DNA of 64,000 bases from Cryptomeria japonica (lineage: Eukaryota > Streptophyta > Pinopsida > Cupressales > Cupressaceae), in the NCBI RefSeq assembly GCF_030272615.1, contig NC_081406.1, positions 111,321,783 through 111,385,782 of the forward strand, written 5' to 3'. Both the position numbers and the translations under genes were made by a program. The notes under the pieces are model-generated. The model was not told the origin of the DNA and made no database searches. It saw only the letters and a program-made list of their open reading frames with translations. Positions 54,543 to 64,000 of this stretch are shown here, piece by piece (the stretch's first letter is position 1; every line of letters begins with the position of its first letter).

Positions 54543-55557
54543 TCAGAATGAAGAACTTCGGCTTTCATCATTATTGCGACCAATTTTTCTGCTACTTAGG
54601 AATGATGATAAATCTAACTGAAATGTTCTAGTTGGAACAGCTCCAAGAAAACTGTCTTTGATAATATGCAATATTTTTACAATTTCAATCATATCTAGTC
54701 GTTCTTCTGGGGATTCTTTTGTACAAAGCAAACCCACATAGATGAGTTGCCTGATGCAATTCAATACCTTATTTTCATCATTATTCAGCTCACCATTCAC
54801 CAAATTTCCGTCAACTACTTCTTCTATTGTATTTGGAAAGCATCTGCTCACCCACTTATGCAACTTCATTCCTTCTACGAATATATTGTTGGTTGGCTTC
54901 TTTCCAGTCATCATCTCTAATAACATTATTCCATAGCTGTAAACATCTCCTTTTGTAGTAACATGTCCACTCATTCCATATTCTGCATTCAAGACACCCA
55001 TGGTAAGTCTTCACGTTCACTATTTTTCGCAACAAATGCCATAACAAAATTAAAATTTTATAATAACAATTTTATAATAATTTGAACTTTATCCATCTTG
55101 CTGAATTCTGCAGGAAGGGGGCCCTCCAAGAAATTATCTGAAAGGTTGAAATAGAAAAGTAAATTTGGAAGTCCTGCAACCTGTGGAGGTATGCGTCCAC
55201 GCAGCTTGTTGTATGAGAGATCAAGCAATTCCAACCTAAACTTGAAGGAATAGTCCCTGTTAACTCGTTGACTCCTAGGTATAGACCTCTTATTTGCTGG
55301 AGGTGGGCAAGGGAGTCTGGAATATTTCCAGAGAGATTATTATATAGAAGAGCTAGAAGCCCTAGGTTCTTTACCTGACCAATCTCTATAGGGATGTTTC
55401 CTTGTAAATTATTCCAACCCAAGTATAGTCTCTCCAAAAGAGCCTGCTCATCGGTAGCATTGCTTGTGTGGGAAGACTCAACAGCGCAGGGAATAATAAT
55501 AATAGCATGGACAAGTATAATGAAGAAAAATGGAGCGCTCATCATTGTGCAGCTCAA
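54543..55557 (-). pseudogene. LRR receptor kinase 2 (internally deleted)
   Basis: ATG 55557, signal peptide (FFFIILVHAIIII), TDEQALL, then an in-frame jump into LRRs (ERLYLGWNNLQGNIP, NLSGNIPDSL, NELTGTIPSSLG). After a one-base frameshift at about 55250 come two more repeats (LELLDLSYNKLRGRIPP, NLSDNFLEGPLP), ending near 55080. The next coding part starts at about 55000 with the kinase from the APE region (AEYGMSGHVTTKGDVYSYGI) to the C terminus at 54543. The transmembrane segment, VAIK, HRD and DFG are missing, so it has no kinase activity. Subfamily XII by its style. Paralogue of LRR gene 1. Confidence 0.88.
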
Positions 55558-56163
55558 AATCCTCCAACGCTACTTCTTGCCTGCAACTTACTTTGGTACA
55601 GATCATATATAGGTATATATGGTCATGCTTGAAAGTTAAAAGAGACCTCAATTTGGTTGGTTGTCGACGTGCTTTCATACATAACTCAGGCATTCATGAC
55701 AGACATTGACAGTTTGTTTTGGACATTTGCACTGTGAAGCCACTTTGATGATACTTTTCCATGCTTCAACGGCTCATAAAACATCTCGCCCTTTCCCGCT
55801 CATGCAATGGAGGAGAGTGCAAAGTCAGAATAATAATTTACACACATGCAATTAGGTGTATTTTTTTTTCCCTCTACTATTCTATCAACAATAATTTATA
55901 ACTGTACTGACAAATATTTATTTTGTAATTAAAATGTTGAAGTATTTCTGTAAATTGGTAGGTTATCATTGAAAGTTCATTACTAATTGGAAATGAGAAG
56001 GTTGCAAAAAGAGCTGGCAGTTCATAAATGTCAAATTTTGATTTTTTAATATTTTTAATTAAAAGTTTATATCATTATTTTTGAGAAATAAATATTTATT
56101 TTGATTAGAAATATTTTTATAATAATATTAGTTTTTTGCTAATAAGAATAGGAATACAACTTT
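55558..56163. other. Upstream flank of LRR pseudogene 2
   Basis: The first 60 bp include a TATATAGG word near 55606 in minus-strand promoter position; otherwise this is AT-rich intergenic DNA without a gene. Confidence 0.45.
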
Positions 56164-56188
56164 CATATATATATATATATATATATAT
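56164..56188. repeat. (AT)n microsatellite
   Basis: About twelve AT units in a row, followed 18 bp later by a run of about 20 A (56207-56226). Confidence 0.9.
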
Positions 56189-56399
56189 CAGTGGCTTGTC
56201 ACTTTTGTTTCAAAAAAAAAAAAAAATAGTAATACAACTTTTTAATTTTTTTTAGTAGTTTAGTCTATGAGCATATAGAATGAAAAAATTTAAGCAACAA
56301 TCTTATAGTCTATAATTAATTTTCTTATCTAATAATTTAAATTGTTTTATTTATCTACTTTTCTATTGTCTATTATTGCCAACAAAGGTTGAAATTATT

Positions 56400-57664
56400 T
56401 TTCATTTTAAAGTGGAAATTCAACTCTATCAATAATATTTAGTTATTTGGTCACCTCTATTAGTAATCATTATAAATGCATGCTTCTTGAAATGGGTGTA
56501 AAATGGAAATTCAAAACATATCAATAATGATGTTTGGTTATTTTTTCAATTCTATTAATAATTTGTATTTATGCATGCCCCTAAGCTAGCTATAAAATGA
56601 AGATTAACTCTATCAATAATAATGTTTTGACTCTTTTTCAACCCTATTAATAATCATTCTACATGCATGCTCCTTGAGCTAAGAATAACAATGTTTGGTT
56701 ATTTTATCAATGTTATTAATAATCATTATTAATGCATGCCCCTTGAATTAGTAGTAAAGTATAGATTCAACTCTTTTCAATAATAATGTTGATTATCTTT
56801 TAGCTCTATAAAAATTCTTATAAATGCACACCCTTGAGATCACAATAATGTGGAGATTTGACTCTATCAATAATAATGATTGGTCCTTTTTCAACTATAT
56901 TGATAATCCTTATAAATGTGCAATGTTGTCAATAATGGTTAAATCAAACTCTTAGTCAATCTAATTAGAAATTTCAAATACATCATAGAGGCCAAATTAG
57001 AAGTTAGTGTCATACATTTCATCTCATTAGATATTTCTTTTAAATTTTTTAAGTGAAAATGTTAACTCTATCAATAATGTTTAGTTATATAATCAATTGT
57101 ATTAATAATCATAATAAATTCATGCCCCTTGAGTTGGTAGTAAAGTGGAAGTTCAATTCATATGAATAATAATGTTTGGTTATTTTTTCAAATCTATTAA
57201 TATTTTCTATAAATGTGTTCCTCTTGAGCTAACAATAACAAGAAGATTAAATTGTATCAATGATAATTTTTGGGCCTTTTTCAATTATATTGATAATCCT
57301 TATAAATGCATGCCCCTTGCATAGACAATAACAATTAAATCAATTCTAATTTAGAATTTTCTAATACATCATGTACAAGCCGAATTTTTATATTAAATAG
57401 TTAGACAAGTCAATGGCATACATTTTATCTAATTAGATATTTATTTTGCATTTTAAAGTAAAAACTTAACTCTATCAATAATGTTTGGTTATTTTGTCAA
57501 TTATATTAATAATAATAAATTCATGGTCTTTGAGTTGGTAGTAAAGTTAAAAATCAATTTTAATTTAGAAAAAAAATTATACATTATACAAGCCAAATTT
57601 TAATATTAAATAGTTGGATAATTCAATGTCATACATTTCATCTAATTACATATTTATTTTGAAA
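56400..57664. repeat. Divergent tandem repeat, about 90-bp unit (left part)
   Basis: A unit with CAATAATAATGTTTGG, TTATTTTTTCAA, CTATTAATAATC, TATAAATGCATGCCCCTTGAG and AAGATTCAACTCTAT recurs about every 88-92 bp (starts near 56427, 56519, 56607, 56686, 56775, 56867). A longer variant with AAATCAA...TTTAGAA...CATACATTTCATCTAATTAG is interspersed. Units differ strongly, so the array is old. It resumes at 63377 after the LINE. Confidence 0.75.
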
Positions 57665-57799
57665 GACTCTGCAATTTTTTTCGCCTGTGTGGATGTTTAT
57701 AAATACCCTCCTCGAAAATTTATGGATGATTGGTTTCATAACTACTAGAATTTAAAATTAGGATTTTGAATCTCCTTTTGTAGGCAAATTCAGAAAGGA

Positions 57800-59152
57800 T
57801 TGTTCATTATTTTTTTTAATACACATGAAATGCAGTTAGAGCTTCTTAAGAAATTGTATTGGAATGTTGGTAAAACTTCATTTCGTGCCCTAGGTTGGTC
57901 TCCTAAGGCAATTTCTGAAGAAATCTTGGCCCTATCGTGCCCTGGGTGGGTAATTATCAAGAACATTCCTCCATTTTTGTGGAAATTTATCCCTCAAATT
58001 GTGGAACCCATTGGTAAATTCATCCATATGGATGACTCTCCACGGCTCGTACCCCATCTCGATGCCAGAGTGCTCGTCTCCATTAAATCGGGGATTGATC
58101 TTCCTAATATTCTCAATCTCAATATTGAGGGAGAAATCTTCTCCTGTCCTCTGGAAATTTTAGGGGGTTTAAACGTGTGTTTCCTCTATAAAAAAGATGG
58201 CCATGTCCTTAAAAATTGCCCTATTCTTAATAAGAAATCCTCAAGTTTGAACTCACGGAGAACTCATACGGATAACATTGGTCCTCCCCTAACCCTATGG
58301 CTCCATCCTCCCCTATGGTCTAGCCTATCATGAGCAGCACCCCTGCATCTATTCCTGACCTACCCATATCATATATGTGCCCTAAAAGCTCTCAAACCAA
58401 TACGGCTCCCCCCTTGCTCCCTTATTACACATAACATAGAATAGTTGGGTGTGGAACAGCAAGATAGTTTTCAAATGGTTACAAACAAGTCTAAGAAGCA
58501 CGGAAGGAAGAATGTGCAACAATTAGCCATTGATAAGATTAGGTTTGATAATGTCAGTGTTAACCTTGCTCAGAATAATGTCAATCTCCCCCCACCTGCA
58601 GTTGATGCTAGTTTTTCAAAAGTTAAGAGTATCATTAATAATTTTGAAACCTCTGGTAGGTGCACTAGTGATTTCCATATGGGTAATGGATCTATGACTT
58701 CCCTGAGGGCTAATCACATCTCTGATAACCTCGGCTTCGTCGATCCCACCCCCTGTATCGGTATTACTAGTGAATCTAGTGTGAGTTTGCCTCTGAAAGT
58801 CTTCAAAGAACTTTATGTTGATGACGTCATTCAGGTCATCACTGCTGATACTAGGGCTGATAAAAATTCTATCTTTTTTCTCTCTAACCTATCCTCCACA
58901 CAAATGCCTTGGATGGCAATGAATGATACCCTGGTCCAGCCTACTACCTACGTGGGACCTCCTTCTGAAAATTTCTCTCAAGGAGATGATGACTCTGGTG
59001 AAGACCATGATGATCAAATTGAGGGTTGTTCCAAACCCAATAGAAGAGGATGCCCCGTGGGCTCAAAGAACAAGGCCCCCTCTGACAAGAAGAAGAAGGG
59101 CAAGGGTTTCCCTGCCTGTGATAGCAGTCCTCATGCTGCTAAGCGCTCGTAA
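57800..59152 (+). pseudogene. LINE ORF1 (DUF4283-like, knuckle)
   Basis: One frame from about 57800 to 59152 with stops at 58331 and 58442. The first part reads ALGWSPKAISEEIL, LSCPGWVIIKNIPP, then FIHMDDSPRLVPHLDARVLV and VCFLYKKDGHVLKNC, a CCHC knuckle whose second Cys is Tyr. The second part is low-complexity with a GCPVGSKNK and KKKKGKG basic segment. In plant L1 elements this protein binds the element RNA. Confidence 0.82.
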
Positions 59153-59160
59153 TTTCCCCC

Positions 59161-59832
59161 ATGTTTACCATGAAGTACATCTCATGGAATGTTAGAGGGT
59201 TGGAAGCCCTAGACAGAAAGCAAATTGTTAAACATTTCTTGGACTCTCATAAAGACTTGGACTTTCTAATGCTTCAAGAGCTTAAAACTATTAATTTTAT
59301 CTTGGATATTAACCTTAATTTCATATGGAAAGACTCCATCAAAATTCACTCCAATCATCTCAGGGGTAAAGGTGGTGTTGGATTGCTCATTAACACCATA
59401 TGGTTAAACCATATTACTAACAAGGGTTGCTCCCCCTGTAACAGGGTTGTTTGGGCCTCTATTAATGTTGACAACACCCTCATTGGGGTGTGCTCTATCT
59501 ATGCATCCAATGACTATAAGGAAAGAAATTTCCTTTGGGATTGGATTTCATCCTTACTTGGTATTCCCTGGATCCTTGGAGGAGACTTTAATATGATTGA
59601 GAATTGTGATGATAAAATGGAGGGTAATGCTTTTGAATGGAAACGCACTGAAAAATCCCATTGGGATAGAATGAAATTTATGAAAAACCTATTTGATCCT
59701 CTTCTCGGTAATAAGGTCGATACAAGGGGTCTCTGGAACACTTGGTGCAACTTCCAAAAAGGTTGTAATAGAATTTATTGCGGACTTGACCATTTTTATA
59801 CCAATAAAGATGTTTTTTTCTTTTATCCCTAG
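59161..59832 (+). pseudogene. LINE ORF2 endonuclease domain
   Basis: From MKYISWNVRGL at about 59170: the AP-endonuclease fold motifs WNVRGL, LMLQELK (catalytic Glu), VCSIYAS, ILGGDFNMIE and RIYCGLDHF are in order. The last motif usually ends in SRIDRFLVS-type sequence with Asp and His; here GLDHF keeps the Asp. The frame closes at 59830; the RT part follows in another frame from about 59930. Confidence 0.88.
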
Positions 59833-59929
59833 TAACCATGGCAATTTTGTTGTTGTCTAGCCTTTTACTCTCTCAAATCACCACCCTATTACTGCTCACA
59901 TCAAAATTGCTAACTCCTTACTTGCTAAT

Positions 59930-61775
59930 GTGGTAGGGCCTAAGAAGTTCATTCTTAACACTAATTTACTGAAAGATCTTGATGTTCTTGCTGCCATTAA
60001 CCTCATCAAACTCCTAAATAAGGATAATAAGAACTTAGCTTCCTATATTGATAGGTGGAATTATAATGTTGTTTCCTGGAAAAAACTCTTGCAAACTATT
60101 GGTCAAAAAAGGGCCAAAGACTCCATATTTGTGGAAAAGACTCTTAATCTTAATCTGCTTCACCTTGAAAATGAAATTCAGTTGACTCCTTCCTGCCCTG
60201 ACCTAGCCAACCAAGTGGCAAAAACTAGGGATGCCCTTAGATTACATCAGCAAGTTAAGATCAAGGGGGCCATGATTAGAGCCCGTAGCCATTGGCTCCA
60301 ATTTGGCGATAAAGGCTCCAAGTTTTTCTTTAATCTACTTAAACATAAGCAAATCTGGGAAAAGATTGATAGACTTATTGTTGATAATCAAGAAATTGTT
60401 GATTTGGACAACATTAAAGAAGCCTTTGCCCTCTTCTACCAAAAACTTTTCACCTCTGAAGACTCTAAGGCTACCAAGGCCCTCAAACTTAAATGCAAGT
60501 CCATAATTCCCTATAGGATCTCCGAGGGGGAATCTTGCCTCCTTAAACTGAATTTCACAATTGATGAAATTAATAAAGCCATCAACTCTCTCCACAATCA
60601 TAAAGCGCTGGGGCCTGATGGGCTCCCAATTGAGTTCTACAAAGCTAACTTTAACTGGGTTTACTCTGATCTTCTTGATATATACAATAAGGATTTGGGT
60701 GAGGGTTCCCTTGGCAATGTTATCAATAAGGGCATTATTAAACTCATACCCAAGGATGGTGACAAGGCCCTTGTTAAGAATTGGAGACCCATTACCCTTC
60801 TCAATGTGTCCTATAAGATCCTGGCTAAAATATTGGTCGCCCAACTGGAAAAGATCCTACCCACGTTTATCTGGCCCACCCAAACCGGCTTCATTAAGGG
60901 TAAGTATATTTGGAAAATCTCATCACAAGTTGGGAAGCCATGGAATGGTCTAAAGTCTCTAGACAAGACACTGTTATGTTTCTCCTTAACTTTGAGAAAG
61001 CCTATGATAGGGTGGAATGGGACTTTATTATTATGATGCTTGAAGCCTTTGGCTTTCCTAGTGAATTTTGTACTTATGTCAAGGTCCTCCTTCAAAATGC
61101 CTCTACTCAGATTGATGTTAATGGCTCCCTCTCCTCTTCCATTATGCTCTCTCAATCCATTAGATAAGGTTGCCCCTTGGCCCCTGCTCTCTTTGTTATT
61201 GCCTCTGACACTTTATTCTACCTCCTTAGAGATAACTCCCTCTCCACAAAGGTTAATGGGATTAGGCTCCCTAATGATAATGAATTGATGAATATTCAGT
61301 TTTCCAATGACACGGCTCTTTTCTAGAGCTCACCAAGTAGAACCTGGATAACCTTAACCTTAAAATCCAATGCTTTGGGTCAATTTCTAGAGCTCGGATC
61401 TCCCAGACTAAGTCTACCTTCCTTAGCTGGATGGATCACCCCCCTGAATGGTTTGGACACCTTGGCTACCAATGGGGTGGCCCTAACAAAATCATTCGAT
61501 AACTTGGAGTTCCCTTTTCAATGTCCCCTTCCCTCAAAGATATGTGGCTCTGGGTTAAGGAGAAAATTGATAAGAAACTTAGTAAATGGAACAATAGATT
61601 CCTCTCCCTAGCTGGCAGGGTTCAAGTGTCCCAAAAAATCCTCTCCTCCTATAATATCTACTACTCCTCTGCTTTGATGTTTATCAACTATCATATCTTA
61701 GAAATTCAAAAGGTTGTTAGACGCTTCCTTTGGTCTGATGGCAAAGGTAATAATAAATTTCACGTTGTTAACTAA
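59930..61775 (+). pseudogene. LINE reverse transcriptase (catalytically dead)
   Basis: RT motifs: SHWLQFGDKGSKFF, the KALGPDGLPIEFYK block, IIKLIPKDG, NWRPITLLNVSYKILAK and WPTQTGFIKG in frame two; then frame one LLNFEKAYDRVEWDF, SIR-stop-GCPLAP and FSNDTALF. Plant L1 RTs have LDFEKAYD and FADDT at the metal-binding positions; both Asp are Asn here. Frameshifts near 60915 and 61520 and several stops confirm that the copy is inactive. Confidence 0.9.
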
Positions 61776-63129
61776 AGTGGTGCCATATTGAGAAATCTCT
61801 TGGTGGCCTTGGATTAATGGATCTTGGGATCCAAGGTATTGCCCTTGCGGCTAAGTGGATCTTCCATTCTCTCGAAGGTCGGGAACCTTGGAAGGTTTTA
61901 ATCAGACACAATATTGAGAGGGTTGTCCCTAAGAATGCTATGTCTTGGAAGGTTTTACCTCTCACCGACCTTATGGCCGGTGGTTTTCATGTTTCTGTCC
62001 AGGGCACTTGTGTGTTCAAGTCTATTTGGAAAGCCTGGGAACATGTTATGGGGTTTTTTATCAACACTAGTGTCAATAATGGTGACCTGATTCATGGCGA
62101 GAGATCCTTATGGTGGAACCTCTTCCACACTGGCAAACCCTTTGCCCTTACTCAGGGATGCTCGGCTAGAGCTTGGACCGGCAAAGGGATCAAATATCTT
62201 ATTGACATTTTGGAACATGATACTCTTATCACGTGGGAATATCTCGGCTCAAAATTTAACCTCCCCCTGCTCAAAAAAGAGTCTACAACATGATTAAGTA
62301 GGCTTGTATTGATTTCGGTCTTCCTAAAGACTGTGATTTTGATTCTCATAGATTTTTGTCTTTTAAATGGGCTGATGGTACTATTTTGGCTAAAATTAAG
62401 GCTCGTAACATTCACTCTGTCTTAGCTTATGAGGCTTCCATCATTAAGAATGTTAACAGTTTATGGTATGTTGATCTGCCTATTATGCAATGGCAAAAGA
62501 CCTTCAGCATGCTATGGAAAAGTTCAATCGAGCCAAAAATCAAGTGCTTTAATTGGCTTATGATACTTAATAGACTTCCTCTCCGGAGGAATTATGATAA
62601 TAATGATTTGTGCTCTATTTGTAAACTTCCTGAGACTGGCAGCCATATTTTCTTTGATTGCTCCATTGCTAAGGAAATCTGGTTAATGTTTGGCTTTTCT
62701 ATCCCTAATCTTGTGAATACTATGAAAATTATTTTTGGGCGCATTAGAGGATTGAAAAAGGATGCTAATATCTTTTGGTTTAATTTATCTGCCAATATTC
62801 TTTGGTATATTTGGAAAATTAGGAATGCTGATAGGTTTGAAGGCCAAGCCAGGGCCCTTACTGAATCCTCTCGAAGACTCACATTCTTCAAAATTGTCAT
62901 GCAGGTTGCCTCTACTATGAACACTGAGAAGATCAAGCTCCAGAGGTTCCTCAAGGATGGTCACGCCACCATGTTCATCAATGAGATGAAGGATGGTTAT
63001 GAGTGGAGGTGTAACAAGGACAACCTATCCCCCTTTGAGGAGGCTCTCAAGAAGCTAAACAACGAAATCAAACATAACAGGGAGCCCTCCTACGCCCAAG
63101 TTGAGATGTTGGCACAGATTCAGAGTTAG
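61776..63129 (+). pseudogene. LINE ORF2 C terminus with zinc-binding domain
   Basis: Frame changes near 61776, 61817 and 62300. 61817-62293 reads MDLGIQGIALAAKWIF and GKPFALTQGCSARAWTG-like linker. 62356-63129 contains the zf-RVT domain of plant L1 elements: WKSSIEPKIKCFNWLM, LPLRRNY, LCSICKLPETGSHIFFDC. Ends with the stop at 63127. Confidence 0.82.
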
Positions 63130-63376
63130 AAGACCATTGTTTGGATGGAAGGACCTCATGGATGGTCGGCATAGGTTGAACCCCATGACGACATCCTCTC
63201 TTGATAATTTTGTTGACTTCTCATAATGCAGTTAGTTTGCTAGTACTCTTTTGTGCAGATTACGCACCTTGTTGTTACTTTGATTTTTGTTGTCCTGTGG
63301 TGGTGATAGCTTTGTTTCACTGAGGCCTAGCCTCCTTATTCTAGATTCTCTTGATTTCTAATATATAAAAAAAAAC
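63130..63376 (+). other. LINE 3' UTR and A tail
   Basis: No gene. Ends TCTAATATAT and nine A, then returns to the tandem repeat (CTTAATCAATAATGTTTGG). Confidence 0.75.
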
Positions 63377-64000
63377 TTAATCAATAATGTTTGGTTATTT
63401 TTTCAATTGTATTAATAATAATAATTAATTCATGACCTTTGAGTTGGTAGTAAAGTGGAGGTTCAACTCCTATCAATGACAATGTTTGGTTATTTTTTAA
63501 TGTCTATTAATGTTAACTATAAATGTATCTCTTGAGATGACAATAATGTGCAGATTCAACTCTATCAATAATAATGTTTGGTCATTTTTCAACTATATTA
63601 ATAATCCTTATAAATGTGTGACCCTTGATCCAATAATAATGATTAAATCAAACTCTTAATTCAATCTAATCTTAAAATTTTCAATACACTATAAAGGTCA
63701 ATTAGATATTTCTTTTTCATTTTAAAGTGAAAAATTAACTCTTTCAATATTGTTTGGTTATTTTGTCAATTGTATTAATAATTATAATAAATTTGGGGCC
63801 CTTGAGTTGGTAGTAAATTGACGTTTCAACTCCTATCAATAACAATGTTTGGTTATTTTTTAAATATATTAATATATCTTATAAATGTGTGCCTCTTGAG
63901 CTGAAAATAACATGAAGATTCAATTTTATCAATATTAATCTTTGATTATATTTTCAACTCTATTAATAATCCTTATAAATGTATGCTCCTTGAGTCGACA
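63377..64000. repeat. Divergent tandem repeat, about 90-bp unit (right part)
   Basis: Same units as at 56400-57664 (ATGTTTGGTTATTTTTTCAA, TATTAATAAT, CTTTGAGTTGGTAGTAAAGTGG, AACTCCTATCAAT). Runs off the window end. Confidence 0.75.

Larger units (their letters stand above)
57665..63376 (+). mobile_element. L1-type LINE (non-LTR retrotransposon)
   Basis: ORF1 with a DUF4283-like domain and a degenerate knuckle, ORF2 with AP-type endonuclease, RT and C-terminal zinc-binding domain, then about 240 bp of 3' UTR and a short A tail (nine A at 63367-63375). It interrupts the 90-bp tandem repeat. I could not find a target-site duplication: about 16 bp expected from neighbouring repeat units are missing at the junction, so a small target deletion is possible. 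Length about 5.7 kb, near full length. Confidence 0.9.

Overview
This is nuclear DNA of a seed plant: AT-rich, with very few intact genes and old transposable elements stacked inside one another. The density of degenerate LTR elements, their ages and the long element-free AT stretches suggest a large genome, possibly a gymnosperm, but the species assignment is inference. No intact host gene is visible. The host material is a pair of LRR receptor-kinase (subfamily XII, FLS2/EFR/Xa21-like) pseudogenes on the minus strand and one unrecognised gene fragment.

Layout. 1-3739: gene-free. 3779-4977: remnant of a minus-strand Ty3/gypsy integrase. 4978-23167: a decayed plus-strand Ty3/gypsy element (G) of Tat type, with gag, protease, G-patch, RT, two RNase H domains and a truncated integrase. 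G is split inside its protease by LTR element A (10606-18620). 23168-29230: LTR element B, both outer ends damaged. 29231-29584: LRR-kinase fragment. 29585-35894: copia element F (TSD GTGGA). 35895-36012: the next piece of the same LRR gene. 36015-39133: minus-strand copia element E (TSD GTTTG). 39137-51014: LTR element D (TSD ATGTT, left copy at 36008-36012), which carries element C in its 5' LTR (39398-46958, TSD GATAA) and a duplicated, partly deleted internal region. 51020-51201: the first exon piece of the LRR gene. 52551-53089: unknown gene fragment. 54543-55557: second LRR-kinase pseudogene. 56400-57664 and 63377-64000: a divergent tandem repeat of about 90 bp, split by an L1-type LINE (about 57665-63376).

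The most interesting content is the trio A, B and C. Each has LTRs, an initiator-Met-type primer-binding site, a gag-like ORF1 (coiled coil plus four or five CCHC knuckles) and a second ORF of about 1000-1100 codons (ORF2). None has protease, integrase, reverse transcriptase or RNase H. ORF2 is homologous in all three although the rest of the elements has diverged, and in C both ORFs are fully open (387 and 1106 aa). A, B and C share LTR-end sequences, repeated polypurine tracts and the internal 3' boundary with copia element E, which does encode pol. I infer that they are non-autonomous partners of an E-like, probably Sirevirus-type, element. A short block conserved upstream of ORF2, with a TATA-like sequence, raises the possibility that ORF2 has its own promoter.

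The nesting order can be read from target-site duplications and from the LRR reading frame. The LRR gene came first. D and F inserted into it, C and E then inserted into D or at its edge, and A inserted into G. As a result one LRR N-terminal coding region of about 650 bp is now spread over 22 kb.
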